NCBI GenBank assembly: GCA_902560225.1
Contig: CACEKT010000001.1
Location: forward strand, 33,707-97,706
Length of the DNA stretch: 64,000 nucleotides
Direction of reading: 5' to 3'
Source: an uncultured Pelagibacteraceae bacterium
GTDB taxonomy: Bacteria; Pseudomonadota; Alphaproteobacteria; Pelagibacterales; Pelagibacteraceae
Shown: positions 36,582 to 46,822 of the stretch, piece by piece
Layout of the letters: each line of letters starts with the position of its first letter
How positions within the stretch are numbered: the first letter of the stretch is position 1
Position numbers and translations under genes: made by a program
The notes under the pieces: generated by a model
The model's database searches: none
Told to the model about the DNA's origin: nothing
The model's input: the letters and a program-made list of their open reading frames with translations, nothing else

Positions 36582-37366
36582 TGAAAAAAGGTAAAAAATT
36601 ATACGAAGGCAAAGCTAAAATTATTTATGCAACAAACGATAAAAATTTGGTTATCCAATATTTTAAAGATGATGCAACTGCTTTTAATAATCAAAAAAAA
36701 TCTACTATTGAAGGTAAAGGTGTTTTAAACAATAGAATATCAGAACACATTCTCTCGAATTTAGGCGAAATTGGAATTAAAAATCATTTAGTGAAAAGAA
36801 TTAATATGAGAGAACAACTAATCAAGTTTGTAGATATTATACCAATAGAATTTATTGTTAGAAATATTGCTACAGGATCATTAACTAAAAGATTAGGGAT
36901 TGAAGACGGAACTGTTCTTGAGCGACCTTTAATAGAATATTGTCTTAAAGATGATAAACTTGGTGACCCTATAATTAGTCGTGAACATATTGTAACTTTT
37001 AATTGGCTTAATGTTATGCAGCTTGATTGGATTGATGAAAATTTATCAAGATTAAATGATTTTCTTCTAGGAATGTTTAGAGGTGTTGGAATTAAATTAG
37101 TAGATTTTAAAGTTGAATTTGGTTTTACGATTGAAAGTGGAAAAACTGAAATTGTATTAGCTGATGAGATAAGCCCTGATACATGTAGATTATGGGATAC
37201 AGTTACAGATAAAAAACTTGATAAGGATAGATTTAGAAAAGACCTGGGGGATCTTATTCCAGCATATACAGATGTGGCTAGGAGACTTGGTATACTTCAC
37301 GAACAATCTAATGTTTCAGCAGTAAATATTACAAAACTTTCATCAGTTAAGAGAAAGCGTAAATGA
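36581..37366 (+). CDS. purC: Phosphoribosylaminoimidazole-succinocarboxamide synthase
   Basis: 261 residues. KLYEGKAKIIYATND (ATP loop), FIVRNIATGSLTKRLG, VLADEISPDTCRLWD and the aspartate addition region are intact. It joins CAIR with aspartate, giving the substrate for the neighbouring purB product. Overlaps purS by 4 bases. Confidence 0.96.
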   Translation: MKKGKKLYEGKAKIIYATNDKNLVIQYFKDDATAFNNQKKSTIEGKGVLNNRISEHILSNLGEIGIKNHLVKRINMREQLIKFVDIIPIEFIVRNIATGSLTKRLGIEDGTVLERPLIEYCLKDDKLGDPIISREHIVTFNWLNVMQLDWIDENLSRLNDFLLGMFRGVGIKLVDFKVEFGFTIESGKTEIVLADEISPDTCRLWDTVTDKKLDKDRFRKDLGDLIPAYTDVARRLGILHEQSNVSAVNITKLSSVKRKRK

Positions 37367-37605
37367 AGATTTCTGTAATCATTACACTCAAAAAAGATGT
37401 GCTAGATCCTCAAGGAAAAATTATTCAACAAACTTTAGATGGAATGGGTTTTAATGATATAGATGAGGTAAGACAAGGAAAGTATTTTGAAATTTACACT
37501 AAAGATAAAGATCCTATAAAGGCCAAAGATAAAGTTGAAGAAATGTGTAAAAAACTTTTAGCTAATCTTGTTATTGAAAATTATAAAATTATTGATGCAC
37601 AATAA
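37363..37605 (+). CDS. purS: Phosphoribosylformylglycinamidine synthase subunit PurS
   Basis: 80 residues, beginning MKISVIITLKKDVLDPQGK with the DEVRQGKYFEI segment. PurS is the small bridging subunit that holds PurL and PurQ together in the three-part FGAM synthase. Sits immediately before purQ (3-base gap) and purL, the complete complex. Confidence 0.94.
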   Translation: MKISVIITLKKDVLDPQGKIIQQTLDGMGFNDIDEVRQGKYFEIYTKDKDPIKAKDKVEEMCKKLLANLVIENYKIIDAQ

Positions 37606-37608
37606 TTA

Positions 37609-38292
37609 ATGAAATCATCTGTCATTACATTTCCTGGGTCAAACTGTGATAGAGACATGGATGTTGCTCTAAGAAAGTTTGGCTTTAAAAATAAAATGGT
37701 TTGGCACAATGACGGTGAACTTCCTAAAAGTGATTTAGTAGTTTTGCCTGGAGGTTTTTCATACGGAGATTATCTAAGATGTGGAAGTATGGCCTCTAAA
37801 TCGAAAATAATGAAATCAGTTATTAACTTTGCAAATTCAGGAGGAATGGTAATGGGAATTTGTAACGGCTTTCAAATATTAGTTGAAACTGGGTTAGTTC
37901 CAGGAGTTCTATTAAGAAATAAATACTTAGAATTTATTTGTAAAAATGTGTTTGTAAAAATTAATAGTAAAAAAAATACTTATTTTAAGAATATTAATAA
38001 TGAGATCTTAGAGTTTCATATTGCACATAATGAAGGAAATTATTTTTGTACGAAAGATCAATTTAATGAAATTGAAGACAACAATCAAATAGCAGCTTAT
38101 TACTGTAATAAAGATGGTAAAGTAGAAGAACAATTTAATCCCAATGGTTCTATAAAAAATATAGCAGGAATATTTAATAAAGAAAAAAATATTTTAGGAA
38201 TGATGCCTCATCCAGAAAGAATGATCGACCCCTCTCTTTCAGGAGAAGACGGGTCAGTTTTTTTCAAAAATTTAATTAATAATCTCAAATGA
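37609..38292 (+). CDS. purQ: FGAM synthase glutaminase subunit PurQ
   Basis: 227 residues, class I glutamine amidotransferase: [17 protein letters not shown], nucleophile cysteine in [11 protein letters not shown], and MPHPERM for the His-Glu pair. It supplies ammonia from glutamine to PurL. Overlaps purL by 4 bases. Confidence 0.96.
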   Translation: MKSSVITFPGSNCDRDMDVALRKFGFKNKMVWHNDGELPKSDLVVLPGGFSYGDYLRCGSMASKSKIMKSVINFANSGGMVMGICNGFQILVETGLVPGVLLRNKYLEFICKNVFVKINSKKNTYFKNINNEILEFHIAHNEGNYFCTKDQFNEIEDNNQIAAYYCNKDGKVEEQFNPNGSIKNIAGIFNKEKNILGMMPHPERMIDPSLSGEDGSVFFKNLINNLK

Positions 38293-40481
38293 TTGTAAAC
38301 GAACAGGTAGCTATAGATCATGGTTTGAAAAAGGAGGAATTTAAAAACATTTGTGAGCTACTTAAAAGAACCCCAAATATTACCGAGCTTGGAATTTTTT
38401 CTGCAATGTGGAATGAACATTGTTCATATAAATCATCAAGACTTCATTTAAAAAAACTTCCCACCAAAGGAAAACAAGTTATTCAAGGACCAGGTGAAAA
38501 TGCAGGAGTTATTGATATAGGAGACAATGATGCAATAGTTTTTAAAATTGAAAGTCATAATCATCCATCATTTATAGAGCCATACCAAGGCGCTGCAACT
38601 GGTGTTGGTGGGATAATGAGAGATGTATTTACAATGGGTGCGAGACCTATTGCAAATTTAAACTCAATCCATTTCGGATCACCACAACATAAAAAGACTA
38701 AAAATTTATTGAGAGGCGTGGTTCACGGCATTGGTGGATATGGTAACTGCATGGGTGTTCCAACCATAGCTGGTCAAACAAATTTTGATAGTTCTTATAA
38801 TGGTAATATTTTGGTAAATGCAATGACTTTGGGTTTGGTTAAAAAAGATAAAATTTTTTATTCAAAAGCCGCAGGAATAAATAAACCTGTTATTTATGTT
38901 GGATCTAAAACTGGACGTGACGGAATTCATGGTGCAAGTATGGCATCAGCTAGTTTTGATGAAAAAATTGAGGAAAAAAAACCAACCGTTCAAGTTGGAG
39001 ATCCTTTTACAGAGAAATTACTTTTAGAAGCTTGTCTTGAATTAATGGCAGGAGATTCAATTATAGCTATTCAAGATATGGGAGCTGCTGGACTAACATC
39101 ATCTAGTATTGAAATGGCCTCAAAAGGAAATCTTGGTATTGAGATTAATTTAAATAAAGTTCCATGTAGAGAAACAAAAATGACCCCTTATGAGATTATG
39201 CTTTCCGAAAGCCAAGAAAGAATGCTGATTGTTCTAGAGAATGGAAAAGAAAATCAAGCTAAAAAGATATTTGATAAATGGAATTTAGATTTTGCAGTTA
39301 TTGGTAAAACTACTAAATCTAAAAGAATTGAACTTTATTTTAATAATGAAAAGGTTTCAGATATTCCTGTTAACACATTGGTTGAAAATTCACCAATGTA
39401 TGACCGTAAGTGGAAAAAATCAAAGCTACCAAAAAAAAATATTATTAAAAAAGAAAATCTTAATAGTTTAAAAATAATTAACGTATTAAAAAAAATTTTA
39501 TCAGATCCAAATGTATGTAGCAAAGAATGGATCTGGCAACAATATGATCATACTGTTATGGGAGACACTATTCAAAAACCAGGAGGAGATTCTGGTGTGG
39601 TAAGAGTTCATGGAACTAATAAAGCTATTGCTGCTTCGGTAGACTCATCAGCAGTTTATTGTTGGGCACATCCTTTAACTGGTGGAAAACAAGTTGTGTG
39701 TGAAAGTTTTAGAAATTTAATTTCTGTAGGAGCAAAACCAATAGCAATTACAAATTGTTTAAATTTTGGGAGTCCTGAAAATGAAGATAATATGGGTGAA
39801 TTTGTAGAATGTGTTCAGGGTATTGGTGAAGCTAGTAAATACTTAAACTTTCCAGTCGTTTCTGGAAATGTATCTTTTTATAATCAAACTAAAGAAGAAG
39901 GTATCAAGCCCACCCCATCAATTGGTGGTGTTGGATTAATAAAAGATTACCAAAAAATGATAACAATGGATTTTAAAGATGTAGATAATATTGTTTTAGT
40001 TGTAGGTAAAACAGAAGGACATATTGATCAAAGTTTATTTGCAAGAATTATTTTAAATGAAAAAAATGGACCACCCCCTGAAGTAAATCTTTTTAACGAA
40101 AAAAATATTGGTGAAACTTTATTAAAACTTATTGAAAATGATTTTATCAAAAGCGCTCACGACGTATCTTTAGGTGGAATTATTACAGCAGTTGCTAAAA
40201 TGTCTATTAAAGGAAACAAAGGTATTAATTTAATAAAGCCAAAATTTCTAATCAACGAAATTGAATACTATTTTGCTGAGGATCAAGGAAGATATATTAT
40301 TGAGGTTAGTAAGGAAAATCTAAAAAAAGTTTCTGATATACTTAATAAAAATGCGGTTCATTTTGATCAGCTTGGAACAATAAATGAAAATGAACTATAT
40401 ATTAATGATAAGACAAAAGTTTCAATTGACGAATTAAAAACTTCGCATACAAATTGGTTAACGAATTATATGAATAAATAA
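38289..40481 (+). CDS. purL: FGAM synthase large subunit PurL (small-type)
   Basis: 730 residues, the shorter PurL that needs separate PurS and PurQ. Motifs: [51 protein letters not shown] (split under 20 here as ESHNHPS), [11 protein letters not shown], and the repeated second half ([21 protein letters not shown]). It performs ATP-dependent amidation of FGAR. One-base overlap with bolA. Confidence 0.97.
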   Translation: MIVNEQVAIDHGLKKEEFKNICELLKRTPNITELGIFSAMWNEHCSYKSSRLHLKKLPTKGKQVIQGPGENAGVIDIGDNDAIVFKIESHNHPSFIEPYQGAATGVGGIMRDVFTMGARPIANLNSIHFGSPQHKKTKNLLRGVVHGIGGYGNCMGVPTIAGQTNFDSSYNGNILVNAMTLGLVKKDKIFYSKAAGINKPVIYVGSKTGRDGIHGASMASASFDEKIEEKKPTVQVGDPFTEKLLLEACLELMAGDSIIAIQDMGAAGLTSSSIEMASKGNLGIEINLNKVPCRETKMTPYEIMLSESQERMLIVLENGKENQAKKIFDKWNLDFAVIGKTTKSKRIELYFNNEKVSDIPVNTLVENSPMYDRKWKKSKLPKKNIIKKENLNSLKIINVLKKILSDPNVCSKEWIWQQYDHTVMGDTIQKPGGDSGVVRVHGTNKAIAASVDSSAVYCWAHPLTGGKQVVCESFRNLISVGAKPIAITNCLNFGSPENEDNMGEFVECVQGIGEASKYLNFPVVSGNVSFYNQTKEEGIKPTPSIGGVGLIKDYQKMITMDFKDVDNIVLVVGKTEGHIDQSLFARIILNEKNGPPPEVNLFNEKNIGETLLKLIENDFIKSAHDVSLGGIITAVAKMSIKGNKGINLIKPKFLINEIEYYFAEDQGRYIIEVSKENLKKVSDILNKNAVHFDQLGTINENELYINDKTKVSIDELKTSHTNWLTNYMNK

Positions 40482-40711
40482 TGGCAATGGACTTAAAAGA
40501 AATTGAGAGTTTAATTAAAGAAGCTTTAGCTGACGCTAAGGTAGAAATCCAAGATTTAGCTGGTGATGGAAATCACTATTCTGCAACAGTAACCTCAGCT
40601 GAATTTTCAGGAAAAAGTAAAATTGAACAACACAAAATGGTATACAATTCTTTAAAAGGTAAAATGGGTAACGAGTTGCATGCTTTAGCAATTAAAACAA
40701 AGGAACAATAA
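40481..40711 (+). CDS. bolA: BolA family protein
   Basis: 76 residues: LKEIESLIKEALADAKVEIQ, the DGNHYSATVTSAEF sheet, and a C-terminal MGNELHALAIKTKE with the conserved His that helps bind a [2Fe-2S] cluster with monothiol glutaredoxin. Its partner grxD follows with a one-base overlap, which strongly supports the heterodimer. Confidence 0.92.
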   Translation: MAMDLKEIESLIKEALADAKVEIQDLAGDGNHYSATVTSAEFSGKSKIEQHKMVYNSLKGKMGNELHALAIKTKEQ

Positions 40712-41043
40712 TGGATGATCAAACAAAAAGTTTAATTCAAAATCACATAGACAATAACGAAGTATGCTTGTTTATGAAAGGAACACCTGACGCTCCTCAG
40801 TGTGGTTTTTCAATGGCTGTTACAAATATCCTAAAAATCCTCGAGGTAAATTTTAAAGGCGTTAATGTTTTAGAAGATCAAAAACTTAGAGAAGGAATAA
40901 AAGTTTTTAGTGATTGGCCAACTATTCCACAGTTATATATAAAAAAGGAATTTGTTGGTGGATGTGATATAATAAAAGAAATGTACGAGAATGGTGAAAT
41001 TAAAAAGATTTTTGATGATAATCAAATAACTTATAAGAAATAA
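40711..41043 (+). CDS. grxD: Monothiol glutaredoxin, Grx4 type
   Basis: 110 residues with the single-Cys active site QCGFS, the NVLEDQKLREGIKVFSDWPT segment and IPQLYIKKEFVGGCDI. This class moves [2Fe-2S] clusters and pairs with BolA. End of the map-pur-bolA-grxD run; it converges with the methyltransferase frame 2 bases away. Confidence 0.95.
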   Translation: MDDQTKSLIQNHIDNNEVCLFMKGTPDAPQCGFSMAVTNILKILEVNFKGVNVLEDQKLREGIKVFSDWPTIPQLYIKKEFVGGCDIIKEMYENGEIKKIFDDNQITYKK

Positions 41044-41045
41044 TA

Positions 41046-41666
41046 CTATCTTATAATATTTCTGAAAAGCTTAGAAAAAAATTTTCTAAATAAAGTTAGC
41101 CTTGACAATTTTTGATAATTCTCAATACCTTTATCAACCATTTTAAATTCAATCGAATTTTCCCAATGCAACTCTAAAACTAAACTTTGTCTAAAATATT
41201 TTAAAAATCTTTTCGATGTAGATACTGTTAACACTGGCTCTAAAAATTGAATTTTCTTTGAAACAAGCAGTTTATTTTCAACGTCATTAAATTCCATATG
41301 CCACAAATGATCATTTTTATTTTCAAAAACTAAATTATCTTCAAGTATCGTTGGTAATTCAATATACCCTCCTAGCGAAACTCTTTCTAATTCTTTAATA
41401 AATAACTTTATATCTTTAACATGCTCTAAGACATGAGAAGCTATAACAAAATCAAACTCATTATCTTTGAATGGTAAAATATTATCATCTAACTTTACAA
41501 ATTTTCTATTTTTATAAAAGGAGGAAAAATCCTGTACATCACAAATAACTGTAGCGTCTTCATGAGCAGTATATCCACAACCAATATCTAAAATTTTCCA
41601 GTTTGGATTTTTTTTAATAAGATTATCTATATAGGTTTTTGAAGATCTTTTAATCAGGATTTTTAT
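41046..41666 (-). CDS. SAM-dependent methyltransferase frame lacking ATG/GTG/TTG start
   Basis: The track shows only the last 86 residues (from an internal TTG), but the same frame runs open upstream for 120 more codons, to a TGA inside rpsD. It reads [20 protein letters not shown] (SAM motif), [20 protein letters not shown] and [20 protein letters not shown], a whole class I methyltransferase core of about 206 residues. Between the TGA and SAM motif there is no ATG, GTG or TTG; ATA at 41664-41666, overlapping the rpsD stop, would give [10 protein letters not shown]. Either a rare start codon or a gene that lost its 5' end. Confidence 0.7.
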   Translation of the reverse strand: MKILIKRSSKTYIDNLIKKNPNWKILDIGCGYTAHEDATVICDVQDFSSFYKNRKFVKLDDNILPFKDNEFDFVIASHVLEHVKDIKLFIKELERVSLGGYIELPTILEDNLVFENKNDHLWHMEFNDVENKLLVSKKIQFLEPVLTVSTSKRFLKYFRQSLVLELHWENSIEFKMVDKGIENYQKLSRLTLFRKFFSKLFRNIIR

Positions 41667-42280
41667 CTTGAATAATACTCAATTACTAAATTAGGTTCCA
41701 TTATAATTGGGTAAGGAACTTCTTCAAATTTTGGAACTCTAACAAATTTTAATTTTTTATTTTTTTCATCCATTTGAATATATTCTGGGGTCTCTCTTTC
41801 TTTATTAGCTAAAGCTATATCTATAATAGCTAGTTGTTTAGATTTGTCTCTAATCTCGATCGAGTCTTCTTCTCTAACTACGTAACTTGCAATATTAACT
41901 TTTTTTCCGTTCACTTTAACATGACCATGATTAATTAACTGTCTAGCTGAAAAAATTGTAGTTGCAAATTTTGCCCTATAAATAACTGCATCCAACCTTC
42001 TTTCAAGCAAACCGATTAAATTTTCACTAGTATCACCTTTAAGCATTGATGCCCTTTTATAAATATTTCTAAATTGTCTTTCGTTAATGTTTCCATAATA
42101 TGCTTTTAACTTTTGCTTTGCCTGTAACTGAATTCCATAATCTGAGGGTTTTGATGTTCTTGTTTGACCATGTTGTCCTGGTCCGTATGCTCTAGTATTG
42201 AAAGGACTTTTAGGTCTTCCCCATAGGTTAACCTTTAATCTTCTATCAACTTTATGTTTAGAGTTTAATCTTTTTGTCAT
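41663..42280 (-). CDS. rpsD: 30S ribosomal protein S4
   Basis: 205 residues, the family length. [20 protein letters not shown], the S4 RNA-binding domain ([36 protein letters not shown]) and the C-terminal NLVIEYYSR are present. S4 nucleates 16S rRNA 5' domain assembly. Lies apart from the other ribosomal genes, as usual in alphaproteobacteria. Its last bases overlap the methyltransferase frame. Confidence 0.98.
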   Translation of the reverse strand: MTKRLNSKHKVDRRLKVNLWGRPKSPFNTRAYGPGQHGQTRTSKPSDYGIQLQAKQKLKAYYGNINERQFRNIYKRASMLKGDTSENLIGLLERRLDAVIYRAKFATTIFSARQLINHGHVKVNGKKVNIASYVVREEDSIEIRDKSKQLAIIDIALANKERETPEYIQMDEKNKKLKFVRVPKFEEVPYPIIMEPNLVIEYYSR

Positions 42281-42320
42281 TTAATAGAGGGTTTTATAGA
42301 CTTACTCTTCATTTTGTCAA

Positions 42321-43034
42321 TCAACGTTTTTTACCTAAACTAGCAAATACACTTGATAAAATACGAGTTTCTTTGTCAGATAATTCCATACCGTTGAAAA
42401 TATTTCTTAAGTTTTCAAGCATTATTGGTTTCTTTTCTTTTGATTTAAAAAAATTAATTTCTTCAAGATTTCTAATACATAGATTTGTCATAGAAATAAT
42501 TTCCTTTTTAGAGGCTAATTTAACTTTTTTTGATTTTTTATAATTAAATGTTTTAGATTTAATTATGCTTGCTACATACTGAGCAACAATTATTAAACTA
42601 TGAGAAAGGTTTAAAGACTTGAAATCAGGATTTGTTGGTATTTGTAATGTATAATTTGCATAACAAACCTCACTATTGGACAATCCTGATGCTTCAGATC
42701 CAAAGAGAAATGCAACATTTTGGTTAAAATCTATCTTTTTTAAATCTACTAATTTAATATGCTTAATATTTTTATTTCTAAATCTTGATGAAGTTGCAAT
42801 TACACAATCTATACTTTTTAATGCGGGTTCTAAATTATCAAATAACTTACTTTTATTTATAATATTTTTTGCACCCACTGATGTTGCTAAGATTTTATCA
42901 TTTGGAAAAATAGGTTTTGGATTAATAATAGTTAACTTTTGAAAATTAAAATTTTTTATTCCTCTAGCGCAAGCTCCTATATTTTCTGATAATTGAGGCT
43001 TATGCAAAATAAAAGTAATATTTTTAGGTGACAT
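42321..43034 (-). CDS. TrmJ-like tRNA/rRNA 2'-O-methyltransferase (SPOUT)
   Basis: 237 residues. ITFILHKPQLSENIGACARG (motif 1), VAFLFGSEASGLSN (motif 2) and LQIPTNPDFKSLNLSHSLII (motif 3) define the SpoU/TrmJ branch, which 2'-O-methylates position 32 of tRNAs; the LasT subgroup looks similar. A C-terminal helical extension (about 70 residues) fits TrmJ. Single gene 40 bases upstream of rpsD on the same strand. Confidence 0.85.
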   Translation of the reverse strand: MSPKNITFILHKPQLSENIGACARGIKNFNFQKLTIINPKPIFPNDKILATSVGAKNIINKSKLFDNLEPALKSIDCVIATSSRFRNKNIKHIKLVDLKKIDFNQNVAFLFGSEASGLSNSEVCYANYTLQIPTNPDFKSLNLSHSLIIVAQYVASIIKSKTFNYKKSKKVKLASKKEIISMTNLCIRNLEEINFFKSKEKKPIMLENLRNIFNGMELSDKETRILSSVFASLGKKR

Positions 43035-43053
43035 TATTATTATTTAATTAAAC

Positions 43054-44655
43054 TTATAAACTAGCTGGGGCCTTATCTTTAAATAACTTATAATCTAAAC
43101 TATCAATTAAAGCCTTAAATGAGGCATCAATTATATTTGGTGATACTCCTATAGTGAACCAATTGAATCCTTTTGAATCTGTGCTTTCGATTGAAACTCT
43201 AGTTACTGCCTCTGTTCCTGTGTTTAAAATTCTAACTTTATAATCGACTAATTTTAAGTCTTTTAAATATTCAGAATATTTTGCAAGTTTATTTACATTT
43301 TTTCTAATTGCATTATCCAAAGCGTTTACAGGTCCATTACCTTGACCTTCACATAATATTTTCTCACCATCAACTTCTAGATGAGCTTTTGCATGAGAGA
43401 TAATTTCACCTAAATTATCTTTCTTAACAGACACATCATACTCATTAATTAAAATGTATCTTGGAATTTCACCCATCAATCTTCTGGCTAACAATTCAAA
43501 GGAAGCATCAGCTCCATCATAACTGTAACCAATAAACTCTCTATCTTTAACTTCTTCTAAAAGTTTTTTAATTTTTGGATCATTTTTTTCAACCTGAATA
43601 CCAATAGATTTTAATCTAGACATTATATTTGATTGACCAGCCTGGTCAGATACAACAATGTTTCTCGAATTTCCAACTTTATCAGGGTCAATGTGTTCAT
43701 AAGTTTTAGGGTTCTTTTGAACAGCTGAAACATGCATACCACCTTTATGTGAAAATGCAGATGCACCAACATAAGGTAAATGTTTATTAGGTTTTCTATT
43801 TAATAATTCATCTAATAATCGAGAGCATTGAGTTAAATTTTGTAAATTCTCATGTTTGATATTGATTTCGAATTTTTCACTAAAATCTTTTTTTAATAAC
43901 AAAGTTGGAATTAAAGACATTAAATTAGCATTTCCACATCTCTCTCCTAATCCATTTACAGTTCCTTGAATTTGTCTTACACCTGCTTGAACAGCAGCTA
44001 AACTATTTGCCACCGCATTTTCAGTATCATTATGCGCATGAATTCCTAAATTCTCTCCTGGGATATGTTTTGCTATCTCTGAAACAATTTTTGATACTTC
44101 GTGCGGAAGAGTTCCACCGTTAGTATCACATAATACAATCCATCTAGCACCTTGATCATAAGCTGCTTTTAAACATGAAAGTGTATATTCTGGATTAGCT
44201 TTATAGCCATCAAAACAATGTTCCGCATCAAACATAAATTCTTTACCTGAACTAACTATATGCTTTGCACTTTCTCTGATGTTTTCTAAATTTTGTTCAT
44301 TGGTAATACCAAGTGCTACATCAACTTGAAAATCCCAAGATTTACCAAATAAACATACAGAAGAACTTTTTGAATTAATTAATGATGCCAACATAGGATC
44401 ATTTTCAGCACTATGCTCTGATTTTTTAGTCATGCCAAAAGCTGTAAGCTTAGCATTTTTAAAACCATGATCTTTATTAAAAAATTCAGTATCAGTTGGA
44501 TTAGCCCCTGGCCAACCCCCTTCAATATAATCAACCCCTAAGGCATCTAATGAAGCTGATATTTTTTCCTTATCATCTATTGAAAAATCAACACCCTGGG
44601 TTTGTGCACCGTCTCTTAAAGTTGTATCAAATATATAAAGCTTTTCTTTGCTCAT
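43054..44655 (-). CDS. cimA: Citramalate synthase
   Basis: 533 residues. TIM-barrel start FDTTLRDGAQTQGVDFSIDD, the ALGVDYIEGGWPGANPTD segment characteristic of CimA-type enzymes, NLGIHAHNDTENAVANSLAA (metal site), GTVNGLGERCGNANL, and a C-terminal regulatory LeuA dimer-type domain. It condenses pyruvate and acetyl-CoA to citramalate, a threonine-independent route to isoleucine. Overlaps cysS by 4 bases. 2-isopropylmalate synthase is the main alternative. Confidence 0.87.
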   Translation of the reverse strand: MSKEKLYIFDTTLRDGAQTQGVDFSIDDKEKISASLDALGVDYIEGGWPGANPTDTEFFNKDHGFKNAKLTAFGMTKKSEHSAENDPMLASLINSKSSSVCLFGKSWDFQVDVALGITNEQNLENIRESAKHIVSSGKEFMFDAEHCFDGYKANPEYTLSCLKAAYDQGARWIVLCDTNGGTLPHEVSKIVSEIAKHIPGENLGIHAHNDTENAVANSLAAVQAGVRQIQGTVNGLGERCGNANLMSLIPTLLLKKDFSEKFEINIKHENLQNLTQCSRLLDELLNRKPNKHLPYVGASAFSHKGGMHVSAVQKNPKTYEHIDPDKVGNSRNIVVSDQAGQSNIMSRLKSIGIQVEKNDPKIKKLLEEVKDREFIGYSYDGADASFELLARRLMGEIPRYILINEYDVSVKKDNLGEIISHAKAHLEVDGEKILCEGQGNGPVNALDNAIRKNVNKLAKYSEYLKDLKLVDYKVRILNTGTEAVTRVSIESTDSKGFNWFTIGVSPNIIDASFKALIDSLDYKLFKDKAPASL

Positions 44656-46001
44656 TTAAATTTCCAAATTGTTTTACCATTTTTATCTTCTATTAAAACT
44701 CCTTTATCTAAAAGATAATTTCTAATATTGTCAGCCTCTTTATAATCCTTGTTATCTCTAGCATTGTTTCTAAGCTTTATCTTATTTTCTATTTCTTCTT
44801 CAGAAATATCTACTTTTACTTTTTTATGATTTAGCCACTCCTCTTTTGTTTCTTGAAGTAAACCAATAAAATTACATGCAGAATTAAATATTTTTTTATC
44901 TTTTTCGTCACCTTTATTGGCTTTATCATAAAGCTTATGTAAATTCGCAATATAACCAGGTGTATTTATATCATCATACAAAGGTTGAATAATTTCATCA
45001 TCTAAATCTTCTTGTGAGGGTAGATAGAGATTATACCATTTGTTAATTGTATTTTGACAATCATCTAAAAGCTTATCATTCCAATCTAAAGGTTGTTTGT
45101 AATGAGCGCTTATTAAAGCTAGTCTTAAAACTTGGCCACTAATCTTATTTCTAAAATCTTTTATCTTTAAAATATTTCCCTGAGATTTTGCCATTTTTTC
45201 GTTAGACATTGTAATAAAGGCGTTGTGCAACCAATAATTTGCGAATACATCAGTATTATTTGCACATCTAGATTGTGCAATTTCATTTTCATGATGTGGA
45301 AAAATTAAATCTATTCCTCCTCCATGAATATCAAATTCATTACCTAAAAATTTCTTAGACATAGCAGAACACTCTAAATGCCAACCTGGTCTTCCCTTTC
45401 CCCAAGGAGAGTCCCATGATGGTTCATTTTCTAATGATGGTTTCCATAAAACAAAATCTTCAGAATTTTTTTTATTATCACTAACTTCAATTCTTGAACC
45501 AGCAATTAAATCTTCAAGTTTTTTATTTGAAAGTTTGCCATAGTCATAAAATTTTTTAACCTCAAAATAAACATGCTTATTATTTTCATAAGCAAAACCT
45601 TTTTTAATTAATTCTGAAACCATTTTTATCATTAAATCAATATGTTCAGTTGCTTTTGGTTGTTGTGAGGGATCTTCACAATTCAAATAGTTACAATCTT
45701 TATTAAAACTTTTAATAACAGTCTCAGTCAAATCAGAGATAGATATATTTCTTTCTTTAGATGATTTAATTATCTTATCATCTACATCAGTAATATTTCT
45801 TACATAAGTTACATTTGAAAATCTTTTTTTAAGAATTTTAAAAAGAATGTCAAAAATTACAATTGGTCTAGCATTTCCAATATGTGGATCATCATAAACA
45901 GTTGGGCCACATACATACATACCAACATTATTTTCATCTATTGGAACAAATTTTTCTTTTTTGTTACTCAAATTATTTGTTAAAAAAATATCTTTATTCA
46001 T
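44652..46001 (-). CDS. cysS: Cysteinyl-tRNA synthetase
   Basis: 449 residues, slightly short of the E. coli length. YVCGPTVYDDPHIGNARP contains the zinc cysteine and HIGH-type motif (HIGN); PGWHLECSAMSKKFLG and HHENEIAQSRC supply the other zinc ligands; the second signature is KMAKSQGN in place of KMSKS, a common variant. Couples by 4-base overlap with cimA. Confidence 0.95.
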   Translation of the reverse strand: MNKDIFLTNNLSNKKEKFVPIDENNVGMYVCGPTVYDDPHIGNARPIVIFDILFKILKKRFSNVTYVRNITDVDDKIIKSSKERNISISDLTETVIKSFNKDCNYLNCEDPSQQPKATEHIDLMIKMVSELIKKGFAYENNKHVYFEVKKFYDYGKLSNKKLEDLIAGSRIEVSDNKKNSEDFVLWKPSLENEPSWDSPWGKGRPGWHLECSAMSKKFLGNEFDIHGGGIDLIFPHHENEIAQSRCANNTDVFANYWLHNAFITMSNEKMAKSQGNILKIKDFRNKISGQVLRLALISAHYKQPLDWNDKLLDDCQNTINKWYNLYLPSQEDLDDEIIQPLYDDINTPGYIANLHKLYDKANKGDEKDKKIFNSACNFIGLLQETKEEWLNHKKVKVDISEEEIENKIKLRNNARDNKDYKEADNIRNYLLDKGVLIEDKNGKTIWKFK

Positions 46002-46046
46002 TATTTTAGAAATATACTTAAATAATAGATTTGTGAATCTATTTGA

Positions 46047-46784
46047 TTAATTAGGAATTTTGCATACAGGAATAGGCTCCATTTTATGCAAATTTTGTTT
46101 TCTTATTAGCTCGTATTTATCTCTATTAGGTGAATTAGGATTTTTCATTGCCTCTTCAAGCTCTTGGTATTTTAAACCAAGTTGACCCTCATCAGTTCTC
46201 CCATCGTCCCACAACCCATCAGTTGGAGCCGCATCTATTATCTCCTGTAAAATTCCTAATTCTTTTCCAAGCTCCCAAATTTCAGTTTTATTACAATCCG
46301 CTATAGGAGAAATATCAACTCCTCCATCTCCATACTTTGTATAAAAACCTACGCCAAAATCTTCTACTTTATTTCCTGTACCTACAACAATTCCCTTATT
46401 TGCTGCAGCCACCTGATAAAGAGTTGTCATTCTTAATCTAGCTCGTGAATTTGCCATACCATGTTCGTTATCAAATTTAGATAAACTAGCATTAAACGCT
46501 AAAAATAATTCATCTAAGTTAACAGTATGTGCTTCTACGTTTGTAAAATTTTTAACTAACCATTCTTGATGTTTTAAACTTAAATCATGCTGATAAGATT
46601 TTTGTTTAATTGGCATAGATAAAACAATAGTTTTTAAACCAGTCATTGCACTCAATGTGCTTGATACAGATGAGTCAATTCCTCCAGAAATTCCTAAAAC
46701 AAGTGACTCTGCCTTGCTAGGCATATTATTTACATAATCTTTTATCCAGTTAGATATATATTTTACTTTTTCTGAAGAGTTCAT
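46047..46784 (-). CDS. nadE: NAD synthase, ammonia-dependent
   Basis: 245 residues. The PP-loop LGISGGIDSSVSSTLS and the GTGNKVEDFGVGFYTKYGDGG segment are those of NadE. The glutaminase (nitrilase) domain of the long form is absent, so ammonia would be the nitrogen donor. Completes NAD synthesis that feeds nadK elsewhere in this window. Confidence 0.93.
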   Translation of the reverse strand: MNSSEKVKYISNWIKDYVNNMPSKAESLVLGISGGIDSSVSSTLSAMTGLKTIVLSMPIKQKSYQHDLSLKHQEWLVKNFTNVEAHTVNLDELFLAFNASLSKFDNEHGMANSRARLRMTTLYQVAAANKGIVVGTGNKVEDFGVGFYTKYGDGGVDISPIADCNKTEIWELGKELGILQEIIDAAPTDGLWDDGRTDEGQLGLKYQELEEAMKNPNSPNRDKYELIRKQNLHKMEPIPVCKIPN

Positions 46785-46822
46785 GATTTTAAGATATTAG
46801 ATATTTAAATTTTTACAATGTC

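Noticed and set aside
44652-46001. KMAKS in cysteinyl-tRNA synthetase instead of KMSKS
   Set aside because: Known tolerated variation of the second signature; the other motifs are intact.
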